Shown here piece by piece: positions 38,026-46,875 of a stretch of DNA of 64,000 bases (position 1 is its first letter; each line of letters begins with the position of its first letter). The stretch is from Candidatus Pseudobacter hemicellulosilyticus. Lineage in GTDB: Bacteria > Bacteroidota > Bacteroidia > Chitinophagales > Chitinophagaceae. Below the pieces are notes generated by a model, which was given only the letters and a program-made list of their open reading frames with translations, was not told the origin of the DNA and did no database searches. Where the stretch lies: positions 5,208,001-5,272,000 of the forward strand of contig CP119311.1 of the NCBI GenBank assembly GCA_029202545.1, given 5' to 3'. Position numbers and translations under genes: made by a program.

Positions 38026-39132
38026 TTATAATTTGAAGAAGATCCTTTTTTTGTATAGCCAGTAGCATAAGCACCACTCTGCCAGCAGGACCGCAAATGC
38101 TGCAACTATTTCCAGCCCGGCATCCTGGATACCTGTCCATCCAACAAGCCCATCGGAGAATATTTTGACCACGCCGTTCAGCCATTGCCTGCCCACTGTT
38201 TCAAAGAACAGGTAGATAAAAATGGCATTCATCCCTACTACTGTCACTATCCACGCATACTTCCTGTACTGGAGCCTGTCAACCAGCCAGTAGATCATCA
38301 CAAAGATCAGGATCACCCACCCCAGGGAGGCCAGCACAAAGGAGCTGGTGCTGATCCTTTTAATAATGGGGGTTATATGCAGCAGGTCCAGGGCATAACC
38401 TGCCAGCAGGCATAACAACGCAGCTGTTATCAGGTTCCGGAGCAGATGGGTTTTGTAAGTGCTGAAAGCTTTACCTATAGCTACACCGGCAATGGTATGG
38501 ACCGCTGTAGGCAGGATATTGATAGCCACCCAGCCATCGCTGTTGATCTTACCCATCAGTACAGTATCCATCCAGGAACCGAAATTCCTGCCTTCAGCAA
38601 AGGGCTGGTCAAATCCAGGCATCAGCACAGTACGGTATAGCAGTTCTGTCAATAGCAACAGGCATACAGAAACTGCCAGCTGCACTTTTATGGACCTGCC
38701 AATGATCAGGTAAGCGATCAGGGTGGTGACGGAAAGCTGTGTGAGTACATTCCATAATTCCCAGACCAGTTTTCCGGCGTATACGCAATGCAGGGCGACG
38801 CCGCACAGGAATAAACGGAATGAGCGGATCAGCACATGCCGGAAATGCTGTTTCCAGCTGATCCCCTGCTGTTGTTTTTTCCGGTAGGAGAAATACAGCG
38901 CGGTCCCGGCGATGGTCATAAATGCAGGCTGTACCAGGTCCCAGAAGCGCAGCCCATTCCAGGGATGATGAAAGAACTGCCGGATCAGGCTGCCGGCAAG
39001 TCCACCCGCTTCCAGGCCTGCAAGGGAATCATACAGCAGCGCACTTTCAGCGGCCAGCAGGATCATGATAATGCCTCGCATGACATCGAGCGACAATAAG
39101 CGGTCCGATCGTTGATCAGTCAATTTTTCCAT
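38026..39132 (-). CDS. NagX/DUF5009-type multispanning membrane protein
   Basis: This 368-residue protein has about ten hydrophobic segments. The N-terminal RLLSLDVMRGIIMI motif and the following AFMTIAGTALYFSYRKK are typical of the NagX/HGSNAT-like family. Eukaryotic members acetylate the glucosamine end of heparan sulfate across a membrane; bacterial members sit in amino-sugar loci and are proposed uptake or acetylation components. Here it lies between a GalNAc-type SusCD operon and a LacI regulator, divergent from the latter. I infer inner-membrane handling of an amino sugar. Confidence 0.8.
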   Translation of the reverse strand: MEKLTDQRSDRLLSLDVMRGIIMILLAAESALLYDSLAGLEAGGLAGSLIRQFFHHPWNGLRFWDLVQPAFMTIAGTALYFSYRKKQQQGISWKQHFRHVLIRSFRLFLCGVALHCVYAGKLVWELWNVLTQLSVTTLIAYLIIGRSIKVQLAVSVCLLLLTELLYRTVLMPGFDQPFAEGRNFGSWMDTVLMGKINSDGWVAINILPTAVHTIAGVAIGKAFSTYKTHLLRNLITAALLCLLAGYALDLLHITPIIKRISTSSFVLASLGWVILIFVMIYWLVDRLQYRKYAWIVTVVGMNAIFIYLFFETVGRQWLNGVVKIFSDGLVGWTGIQDAGLEIVAAFAVLLAEWCLCYWLYKKRIFFKL

Positions 39133-39242
39133 ACCGGTACTATATGGTTTAGCAGATAGTGATTGAATGCTGCAGGGTAACAGTTACCCAATATATAGCA
39201 TTCCGGCCTTCCCCGGCAGGGGGCATTGCAGTAACCCGGTAT

Positions 39243-39254
39243 GCAAACGTTTGA
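39243..39254. promoter_or_regulatory. LacI-type operator between nagX-like gene and lacI
   Basis: GCAAACGTTTGA matches the locus palindrome at 11 of 12 positions. It lies 52 bp before the lacI ATG and 111 bp before the divergent membrane-protein gene, so it can serve autoregulation and the neighbour. Confidence 0.7.
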
Positions 39255-39306
39255 ACTAATTGGGATTTTTGCCAGGAATTTCAATAACTTTTGAAAAAAT
39301 ACAAGC

Positions 39307-40335
39307 ATGTCGGCCAAACTGCCTACGATCAAAGAAATTGCCAGGCAATTGAACATTTCTGCTTCTACAGTTTCCAGGGCCCTGAACGGCCATCCGGGAA
39401 TAGGTCTCCGGACAAGGACCCGCGTGCAGGACCTGGCCAGGCAGTTGAATTACGAACCCAATCAAACAGCCCTCTTCTTTCAGCAGCGTAAGACCTACAC
39501 CATCGGTGTCATCCTTCCTGAACTGTCGGAGCTGTTCTTTTCCGCTTCCATCAGCGGCATAGAAGATACTGCAGAAAAGAATAATTATACGGTGCTGCTG
39601 GGGCAAAGCCACGACAGTGAAGAGCGGGAGAAAAAGATAGTAGAGACCATGAAAAATCACCGGGTAGACGGGCTGATTGTCTCCATCGCCAAAAACACCA
39701 GCAACTATGACCACTTTGAATCCCTGAAAAAATATGGCATCCCGGTAGTCTTCTTCGACCGCATCCCCAATATGACCAATATCCATTATGTAGCCTGCAA
39801 CATGGCGTCCGGGACCATCCAGGCCATTAATTTCCTCCTTAAAAAAGGGCATCGGGTAATAGGTATGATCAATGGTCCTGAAAAGCTTTTCGCCAGCCAG
39901 GAACGCAAACAGGGCTACCAGCAGGCCATGAGCAAAAGCCGCCTGAAATTTGACCCATCGCTGGTGGTGAATACGGACCTTACCCAGCAGGGCACTTATA
40001 AGGCCACAGAAGAACTGCTGAAGTCCAAGCGAAAACCTACTGCCATTGTAGCATTCAATGATTATGTGGCCATGGATGCTGTTCAATGCGCCCTGAGCCA
40101 TAAGCGTAAGATCAACAAAGACCTTTGCTTTGTAAGTTATGCCAACCTGCCTATCAGTAACTATACGGCCTACCCGCCCATGGCATCGGTGGAACAATTC
40201 CCTTATCAGCAGGGCCAGAAGGCAACGGAGATCCTGCTGGAGTTGCTATCCCAGTCGGAGGAAGACCAGCAGAACACTCCTTATTACAGGATCATACTGG
40301 ATTCCCAGCTGGTCATGCAGGGAGACAGGCAGTAA
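39307..40335 (+). CDS. LacI-family transcriptional regulator
   Basis: The protein has 342 residues. An N-terminal helix-turn-helix and hinge (TIKEIARQLNISASTVSRALNG, residues 7-28) is followed by LARQLNYEPN, and then a periplasmic-binding-protein-like effector domain (TIGVILPELSELFFSASISGIE, VVFFDRIP, AFNDYVAMDA). It is likely a repressor of the surrounding amino-sugar genes, relieved by a sugar or sugar phosphate. Four palindromic site regions in 37.9-43.1 kb are its probable operators. Confidence 0.95.
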   Translation: MSAKLPTIKEIARQLNISASTVSRALNGHPGIGLRTRTRVQDLARQLNYEPNQTALFFQQRKTYTIGVILPELSELFFSASISGIEDTAEKNNYTVLLGQSHDSEEREKKIVETMKNHRVDGLIVSIAKNTSNYDHFESLKKYGIPVVFFDRIPNMTNIHYVACNMASGTIQAINFLLKKGHRVIGMINGPEKLFASQERKQGYQQAMSKSRLKFDPSLVVNTDLTQQGTYKATEELLKSKRKPTAIVAFNDYVAMDAVQCALSHKRKINKDLCFVSYANLPISNYTAYPPMASVEQFPYQQGQKATEILLELLSQSEEDQQNTPYYRIILDSQLVMQGDRQ

Positions 40336-40345
40336 GTCATCCTGT

Positions 40346-40357
40346 GCAAACGTTTGC
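40346..40357. promoter_or_regulatory. Perfect LacI-type operator before the hexosamine kinase
   Basis: GCAAACGTTTGC is a perfect 12-bp palindrome. It begins 10 bp after the lacI stop and ends exactly 25 bp before the TATGTTTG element at 40383. Confidence 0.75.
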
Positions 40358-40382
40358 CGGATCAAACTTCAATAGTCATAGG

Positions 40383-40390
40383 TATGTTTG
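40383..40390 (+). promoter_or_regulatory. Bacteroidota-type -7 element of the kinase gene
   Basis: TATGTTTG fits the TAnnTTTG consensus and lies 22 bp before the ATG. A good -33 element is not obvious. Confidence 0.5.
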
Positions 40391-40412
40391 TATCATTAAA
40401 CTTACCGGTATC

Positions 40413-41453
40413 ATGTTACCCTCCATACTAACTGCTTTTGGGATCAGCCCGGACAGCTGCGCCATCACTCCATTTGGCAGCGGTCTGATCAATCATACCT
40501 GGCGTATTGAATGCGGTGATAAGGTCTATATCCTGCAACGGATCAATCACCAGGTATTCAAACAACCCGAAGCGATTGCCGCCAACCTAACGACCATTGG
40601 CCGGTATTTGCAGCAGCAGCATCCAGGTTACCTGTTTACACATGCCCTGCCAACGGCAGATGGCAGCAGCACGCTGGTGGTGGACGAGGTACATGGCTAT
40701 TTCCGGCTTTTCCCATTTGTAGCCGGCTCACATTCCATTGATGTGGTAAAAAGCACTCAGCAGGCTTATGAGGCTGCACTTCAGTTTGGTCGTTTCACCA
40801 GGCTGCTTTCCTCCCTGGATACAAAGCTGCTGAACATTACCCTACCGGATTTTCATAACCTGTCTTTGCGCTACCGGCAATTTGAACAGGCGGTGGCGGG
40901 AGCGCGGGAGCCCAGAAGATCCCTGGCCGGCGACCTGGTCCGATACCTGTCGGCCCAACAGGAAATTGTACACACCTACAAGCGTATTGTAGCCAACCCG
41001 GACTTTCCGGTAAGGGTGATCCATCACGATACCAAGATCAGCAATATCCTGTTTGACGACAACGACAAAGGCTTGTGCGTCATTGACCTGGACACAGTAA
41101 TGCCTGGCTATTTCATCAGTGACGTCGGGGACATGCTGCGGACCTATTTAAGTCCTCTCAGCGAAGAAGAGACCGACCTTTCCAGGATCACTGTCCGGGA
41201 AGATTATTTCCGGGCCATCGCAGACGGCTATCTCCAGGAAATGGGCGCCGTGCTTACCCCGGAAGAACGGGGTTATTTTTTATATTCCGGGAAATTCATG
41301 ATCTATATGCAGGCCTTACGGTTCCTGACCGATTACCTGAACAATGATAGCTACTATGGACAACGGTACGAGGGGCATAACCTGGACCGTGCCGCTAACC
41401 AGGCCACCCTGCTGCAAAGGCTGATAGAGAAAGAAGCCATTCTTCAAGGCTGA
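40413..41453 (+). CDS. N-acetylhexosamine 1-kinase-like phosphotransferase
   Basis: This 346-residue protein has the aminoglycoside/choline-kinase fold. An N-terminal nucleotide-binding region (PFGSGLINHTW, 20-30; YILQRIN) is followed by the catalytic loop VIHHDTKISNIL (Asp206, Asn211) and the metal-binding IDLDTVMPG (Asp225/Asp227). These blocks match bifidobacterial NahK closely, especially the INHTW, YILQRIN and HDTK..NIL..IDLDT segments. NahK phosphorylates GlcNAc/GalNAc at C1. The ATG at 40413 starts the family N-terminus. The GH109 gene opposite would supply free GalNAc. Confidence 0.83.
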   Translation: MLPSILTAFGISPDSCAITPFGSGLINHTWRIECGDKVYILQRINHQVFKQPEAIAANLTTIGRYLQQQHPGYLFTHALPTADGSSTLVVDEVHGYFRLFPFVAGSHSIDVVKSTQQAYEAALQFGRFTRLLSSLDTKLLNITLPDFHNLSLRYRQFEQAVAGAREPRRSLAGDLVRYLSAQQEIVHTYKRIVANPDFPVRVIHHDTKISNILFDDNDKGLCVIDLDTVMPGYFISDVGDMLRTYLSPLSEEETDLSRITVREDYFRAIADGYLQEMGAVLTPEERGYFLYSGKFMIYMQALRFLTDYLNNDSYYGQRYEGHNLDRAANQATLLQRLIEKEAILQG

Positions 41454-41482
41454 AAAAGGGTGTTGCAGGATAAACGGGCGCC

Positions 41483-41515
41483 TGGGAATCGCTAAGGGTC
41501 TTTGGGAATCGCTAA
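41483..41515 (+). repeat. Two 13-bp direct repeats
   Basis: TGGGAATCGCTAA occurs at 41483-41495 and again at 41503-41515, 20 bp apart, just after the kinase stop. Purpose unknown. Confidence 0.5.
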
Positions 41516-41537
41516 AACGATAACGTAGTATAAAGAG

Positions 41538-41570
41538 AAGAGGCCGTCTCCCGCCAGGGAACGGCCTCTT
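41538..41570. terminator. Hairpin between convergent kinase and GH109 genes
   Basis: A 10-bp perfect stem AAGAGGCCGT / ACGGCCTCTT (41538-41547 / 41561-41570) contains an inner TCCC/GGGA stem. The T run is short in both directions. It probably acts as a bidirectional terminator. Confidence 0.7.
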
Positions 41571-41605
41571 TGAGCAACATTGCAGGGAACTATAGAGAAA
41601 AACTA

Positions 41606-43030
<1,425 letters not shown>

Positions 43031-43034
43031 TTAT

Positions 43035-43042
43035 CAAACTTA
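43035..43042 (-). promoter_or_regulatory. Bacteroidota-type promoter of the GH109 gene
   Basis: On the minus strand TAAGTTTG fits TAnnTTTG, with a TTG 19 bp upstream (43062-43064) as a possible -33 element. Confidence 0.55.
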
Positions 43043-43067
43043 AGGAATGCGGATAGGTTAACAATGC

Positions 43068-43079
43068 GCAACCGTTTGC
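43068..43079. promoter_or_regulatory. LacI-type operator before the GH109 gene
   Basis: GCAACCGTTTGC differs at one base from the locus palindrome. It ends exactly 25 bp upstream of the -7 element, the same spacing as before the kinase gene. Confidence 0.7.
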
Positions 43080-43156
43080 ACAAAGAATGAAACTAACGTA
43101 ATTATCAAATAAACAACAAGGGATAATTGTTAACTTCAGTATCCAATCAACAATAA

Positions 43157-43777
43157 TTTACGGCTAATTGGAAATATATAGTTACAAAGCTGAGTGAAGA
43201 ATTTTATTCTCCTGGATTTGGGCGATGGACGCCAGAGCATTTACGTCGCTCTTGGAATATTACCTTCGACTTTCTACCGCGCAAGTTTCATGACCCCAAT
43301 GATATGTATGGCAACTTTGCATTGCTATTTGATTTTCTGGCCACCATAGCCAACTTGGATAATGTAACGGATCAGGAAAAAATTGAGAAAATGGTCCTTC
43401 TTCTGGAAAACATAGCAAATAAGATTGATATTGGAACTATTAATAAGATATTAGCAAAAGGAGGGGATAATGCACCATTGCCTGAACCTGATGATTCATT
43501 AGCTTCCACATCAGTAAACAACATGCATCAACAGGTGGTAGCTAATTGTGCAACGTTCTTCAAGCAAGGCCATTACTTTACTTGCGTAAACGAAGCCTGC
43601 AAAGCATATAACAAAACTGTACAGCAAAAAAGTGGTAGCGACAAAGATGGCAATGAACTTATGTTTGCAATATTGGGGAGTAAAGGGAAACTTCGCTTCA
43701 ATGCTGGTAATACAGAAACAGAAAAGAATGAGCTTACACTAAGAGCATGTGTTTTCCCTGTACCACGTCGGCCATAA
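43157..43777 (+). pseudogene. TIGR02391/Ymh-type abortive-infection-like protein, truncated
   Basis: The frame is open from 43157, but the first ATG (43304) falls inside conserved sequence. The residues before it, including FYSPGFGRWTPEHLRRSWN and FDFLPRKF, clearly belong to the protein, so the start is missing or noncanonical. The C-terminal block FFKQGHYFTCVNEACKAYNK ... SGSDKDGNELMFAILG ... NTETEKNE matches the Ymh/TIGR02391 family, which occurs in defence islands. It stops matching right after TEKNE (about 43735), where the usual G-rich and RNP-AHE end is lost. A short unrelated tail from the antisense ATPase fragment follows. Probably non-functional. Confidence 0.7.
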
Positions 43778-43914
43778 AGGATCTGGTGGTCAGAATTTTG
43801 AAGCAATGTTAATAACGGTCCTACGTCAACAAAGGTTTTAACCAAGTGTTCTTTGTCGTATTTTTCCGCACGCTTCACTAATTTATATATAGACTTATTG
43901 ATCGTTGATGACAT
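43736..43914 (-). pseudogene. N-terminal fragment of a P-loop ATPase
   Basis: From the ATG at 43914 the frame encodes about 60 residues ending in a clear Walker A motif GRRGTGKTH preceded by VDVGPLLTLLQNSDHQ, as in the N-termini of large defence-associated ATPases. After about 43740 the frame simply reads the antisense of the Ymh fragment and the rest of the ATPase is absent. The two truncated genes meet head to head, implying a deletion or recombination junction at about 43,735. Confidence 0.6.
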
Positions 43915-44064
43915 GGATTGTATGTTAATACCTAAAATTATAAATATTCTAATACCTTATTGACAATGAATATTATTTGAACTCCTCCCTGAAGGATTGA
44001 ACTTTCAAGTTGCGGCATTTTATACTTATCTGTACTTAATTTTGGTAGATAGAAGGGACTATAT

Positions 44065-44754
44065 TTACTCCTCAGTATAATCGTAGCCTTTACCAACTAA
44101 AACACCTCCTGAACTTAACACCATTTTATCTAATGAATTAAAAAAAAAGGGTTCGCCAAGAGTACCGACTGGGCAAGAAGCTATACCTAAGGCTGTCGCG
44201 ACCAGCTGAAAAGTCATTAACAGAGCACCAGCATCCCGCCATACCAGGCTTTCAGGGTTGTGATATTTCAATGCAGTGCTAGCCATATATGCACCGAACC
44301 AGATTAATGTGCCATTATCCATCTGCAAACAATTATTGACCTCTTCAAAAAAAGAAGATTCATCCACAGGATTTATTATTAATCGTCCGAGCCTATGTCC
44401 AATTGGATCATAAAGCAACAGCTTCCTTTCATTTATTAATGTCGGGAGTGATACAAATACATCTATTGGGTGAATACCTCCAGCAGAAGGCGCTGGCCTA
44501 TGAGAAAGAATAGCTCCATTTTCAGAAACGAATAATTTCTGGACTTTTGCCGAATGCCACAACAACGTGCTAAGCTCATTTAAACTTAACTTCCCAAAAG
44601 AACGAGTAGACCTTCTTCTTTTAAGTACTGTAAAAAATAAAATCTGATTTGTATCTAAAATTTCAGGAAGCAAAATATACTCTCCAATCTTATAATGGAA
44701 GGTTGGAGTATTTTGTATTTTCTTTCTAGGATTAGGATTTTTTCCAGCCGGCAT
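44065..44754 (-). CDS. SagB-like nitroreductase-family FMN oxidoreductase
   Basis: The 229-residue protein has RRRSTRSF (46-53), the FMN-phosphate-binding start of the nitroreductase fold, and RPAPSAGGIHP (86-96), the hallmark of SagB-type dehydrogenases. The C-terminal VGTLGE and GGVLVGKGY also fit. SagB enzymes oxidise azolines in peptide natural products, but there is no YcaO or precursor gene here. It overlaps the QueC-like gene by 23 bp, so it belongs to the nucleobase operon. I infer an oxidation or reduction step on a modified base or protein; unproven. Confidence 0.8.
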   Translation of the reverse strand: MPAGKNPNPRKKIQNTPTFHYKIGEYILLPEILDTNQILFFTVLKRRRSTRSFGKLSLNELSTLLWHSAKVQKLFVSENGAILSHRPAPSAGGIHPIDVFVSLPTLINERKLLLYDPIGHRLGRLIINPVDESSFFEEVNNCLQMDNGTLIWFGAYMASTALKYHNPESLVWRDAGALLMTFQLVATALGIASCPVGTLGEPFFFNSLDKMVLSSGGVLVGKGYDYTEE

Positions 44755-45337
44755 CGCTTAACTGTTGTGTCACTTCTATATATTTGTTACATCCTCGACA
44801 ATGTCCGCAGGGCATATTCCCCATGTGACAAGAATGAGCGTAAAAAAGTATGTCGGGAGGAATTCCTGAATCTATAACCAACTCAGAAGAAATTTTATCG
44901 ATCCCAGGGGCTGAAATACTAATATTCCCTTCTTGGTATTGCATAAGCTCTGATATTCGAGAAAAGAAACCAACGGTTCCATCTTTATGAAACCCATCAG
45001 AACGTACAGCCCCAACCATTAACTCTTTTATGCCATAAGAAATTGCTTTCATACACGCCAGGGTTATTAGTAATTGGTTTCTGTAAGGCCACCATTCGGT
45101 GGAAGGAGCAACATCAAGTGCTTTCTGTTTCAGAAGATCACCGCTCCCTAGCTTACTGCAGTCAATCTCAATAACTTCGTGTCTTATATTAAGGGCCGAG
45201 CATACAGCTTTACTTGCGCCTATTTCTGCCAAAGCAGGTTCCTGTCCATAATTTAGAGTGAAAGCTATATCTGGCCTTTTCCAATATGATAATGCTATAG
45301 AATCAATGCCGCCTGACAAAAGAATTCCTTTATTCAT
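44732..45337 (-). CDS. QueC-like 7-cyano-7-deazaguanine synthase homologue
   Basis: The 201-residue protein has the PP-loop SGGIDS (8-13), LNYGQEPALAEIGASK (28-43), PYRNQLL (84-90) and a C-terminal zinc site with Cys170, 177, 180 and 183 (SCHMGNMPCGHCRGC). All QueC active-site landmarks are kept. QueC uses ATP and ammonia to turn carboxy-deazaguanine (CDG) into preQ0. No queD, queE or queF lies nearby, and QueC homologues in Qat and type IV CBASS defence loci act outside queuosine synthesis. The ATG at 45337 overlaps the upstream gene by 8 bp. Confidence 0.88.
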   Translation of the reverse strand: MNKGILLSGGIDSIALSYWKRPDIAFTLNYGQEPALAEIGASKAVCSALNIRHEVIEIDCSKLGSGDLLKQKALDVAPSTEWWPYRNQLLITLACMKAISYGIKELMVGAVRSDGFHKDGTVGFFSRISELMQYQEGNISISAPGIDKISSELVIDSGIPPDILFYAHSCHMGNMPCGHCRGCNKYIEVTQQLSDAGWKKS

Positions 45338-46544
45338 TTTCAGATAGTTTCCAAAAACATTTATAGACTGCTGTTGTAAGATCTTTTTCCAATATGCAGC
45401 CAGTACCTTCAAGCATTTTTACCGACTCGGAGCTTTCATTTTCAACATAGCCAATGGTAGGAATTCCCTGTTTTACAGCGTACCCTATTTCAAAAAGGGT
45501 TCCCGAATCAAGACCATCAAGTACCGCAAATACGATAGAAGAATTGTCAAGTGCTGCAATATCTTTCTGAACGACTTCACTTGCTATGCCATGACCGACA
45601 TCATGCCAAGGCGAGAATACATTTAAATTCATCTCAAGTAAACTTCTTCGAATTTCATTCACAAGCCACCTTTCTGAGTATGTGAAAAATGGGCCGGCTA
45701 AATAGACTTGGCCTTGCGGATATTGAGTAATCTTCAACTGACGAATTTCGCTGTTACTTCCAAGTTCGGAAAATTGAAAATCTTTACTATTACAATATGC
45801 AGCAGTCTGCCATGATGCTTGTATTGCTGCATATTCTATGTCTTTATTGTTAAACCAGTGAAATGCGAAAACTGCAGCAAAAACATCCCCTGATCCTATT
45901 GGCCAAACATTATTTGTCCTATAAACTGGAACAAGAATGTCACTTTTTCCCGGCGAGGCAACCAAGGCTCCCCTAGGTCCCATTTTTAATACAAGAGCGA
46001 CTGCTTTTTCCTCTTTCAGAAAATAATCCTTGATATGCTGAATTTCTGTTTTACCTGAAAGTAATGTTGCCTCACGATAGTTAATTACATATACTAGTTC
46101 TTCAGCCTGAGAACCTGTTTTTGAAAACGAGATGGGCATTACTGGAGATTGCGGATCATAGACAACCTTTTTGCCATTTACGATCGCTGAACCTTCCATA
46201 AACCCGTAGTATAAAATATTCTTTTCTTGTGAGATAAAGGTATTCTCAACCCTATTGAAAGTATCTGGGCGAGGAAAGATTCTAGGGGTAATCAAAGGAT
46301 GATCATAGTAGAACTTTATTGATTCTCTAATATTAGCGGTTTCAAGTTTGCTAAAAGGTGCTGGTGAAAGCATTTTCAAAAACTCTTCAATAGATGGGTC
46401 TGCAAACGTGCAAAACTTAATGTCTTTATTAGAGCCCCCTAACGTGTTTATTACCCAGCAAGCTCTAAGCCCTGAGCCAAAGCGTTCCTTCCAATGAGGT
46501 TCAAAGCAAAGTTCATCGTAAGTACCGCCTATTACTGTTATCAT
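45330..46544 (-). CDS. PfkB-type kinase fused to nucleoside 2-deoxyribosyltransferase
   Basis: This 404-residue protein has two domains. Residues 1 to about 260 look like a PfkB/ribokinase-type sugar or nucleoside kinase (ITVIGGTYDE start, LKMGPRGALV, and the GSGD anion-hole/base motif at 217-220). Residues from about 280 on are a nucleoside 2-deoxyribosyltransferase (VYLAGPFF, FSPWHDVGHG, KDIAALDNSSIV, and DSGTLFEIGYA with catalytic Glu352). Together they could cleave or exchange a nucleobase and phosphorylate the sugar or nucleoside. The ATG at 46544 overlaps the previous stop as ATGA. Substrate unknown. Confidence 0.87.
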   Translation of the reverse strand: MITVIGGTYDELCFEPHWKERFGSGLRACWVINTLGGSNKDIKFCTFADPSIEEFLKMLSPAPFSKLETANIRESIKFYYDHPLITPRIFPRPDTFNRVENTFISQEKNILYYGFMEGSAIVNGKKVVYDPQSPVMPISFSKTGSQAEELVYVINYREATLLSGKTEIQHIKDYFLKEEKAVALVLKMGPRGALVASPGKSDILVPVYRTNNVWPIGSGDVFAAVFAFHWFNNKDIEYAAIQASWQTAAYCNSKDFQFSELGSNSEIRQLKITQYPQGQVYLAGPFFTYSERWLVNEIRRSLLEMNLNVFSPWHDVGHGIASEVVQKDIAALDNSSIVFAVLDGLDSGTLFEIGYAVKQGIPTIGYVENESSESVKMLEGTGCILEKDLTTAVYKCFWKLSENE

Positions 46545-46858
46545 TTGTGAGTAATTAGGATCTGACAATTACCTCCCTTGATATCAAGTACTTTGGCCTG
46601 ATATTGGTGCGAGCCTGCAATGCATTCAATAAGTTGTGCGAGATCAGGTGGTAAAACAGCGCCTGCAATTTCACCAGCAGCGGTCACAACCTGAACTGGA
46701 CCTCTTTGAGAAGCTAAGTGAACATCTAATATTTCGCCTGCTTTTAGTTTTGAAATTACTGTAACAACTGGTGATGCAAGCTGTGTTTTGATAGATAACT
46801 TTTCGCAATCCGTAGGTCCGCTAGGAATGTAACCAGAACCGCCTCCGCTTCCAGACAT
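46541..46858 (-). CDS. 105-residue protein with Gly/Ser-rich N-terminal tail
   Basis: I do not recognise a named family. After the initiator Met the tail reads SGSGGGSGYIPSGP, flexible and without a signal peptide. A compact beta-rich domain follows (about residues 18-103) with three Cys (18, 79, 98) and a GEILDV ... AGEIAG ... NCQILI pattern, resembling a small beta-barrel. It lies 17 bp after the glycosylase gene and shares an ATGA overlap with the kinase fusion, so it is a core member. The tail could be the target of a modification by the operon's enzymes. Confidence 0.75.
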   Translation of the reverse strand: MSGSGGGSGYIPSGPTDCEKLSIKTQLASPVVTVISKLKAGEILDVHLASQRGPVQVVTAAGEIAGAVLPPDLAQLIECIAGSHQYQAKVLDIKGGNCQILITHK

Positions 46859-46875
46859 AGAATAAAGTTTTAAGT

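Noticed and set aside
43573..43914. A complete 113-residue gene on the minus strand
   Set aside because: Only the first 60 or so residues resemble an ATPase; the rest is the antisense of the Ymh fragment, so it is a broken gene.
44732..45337. Queuosine biosynthesis gene queC in the housekeeping sense
   Set aside because: No queD, queE or queF is nearby; it is translationally coupled to a glycosylase/deoxyribosyltransferase operon in an AT-rich island. Kept as QueC-like.
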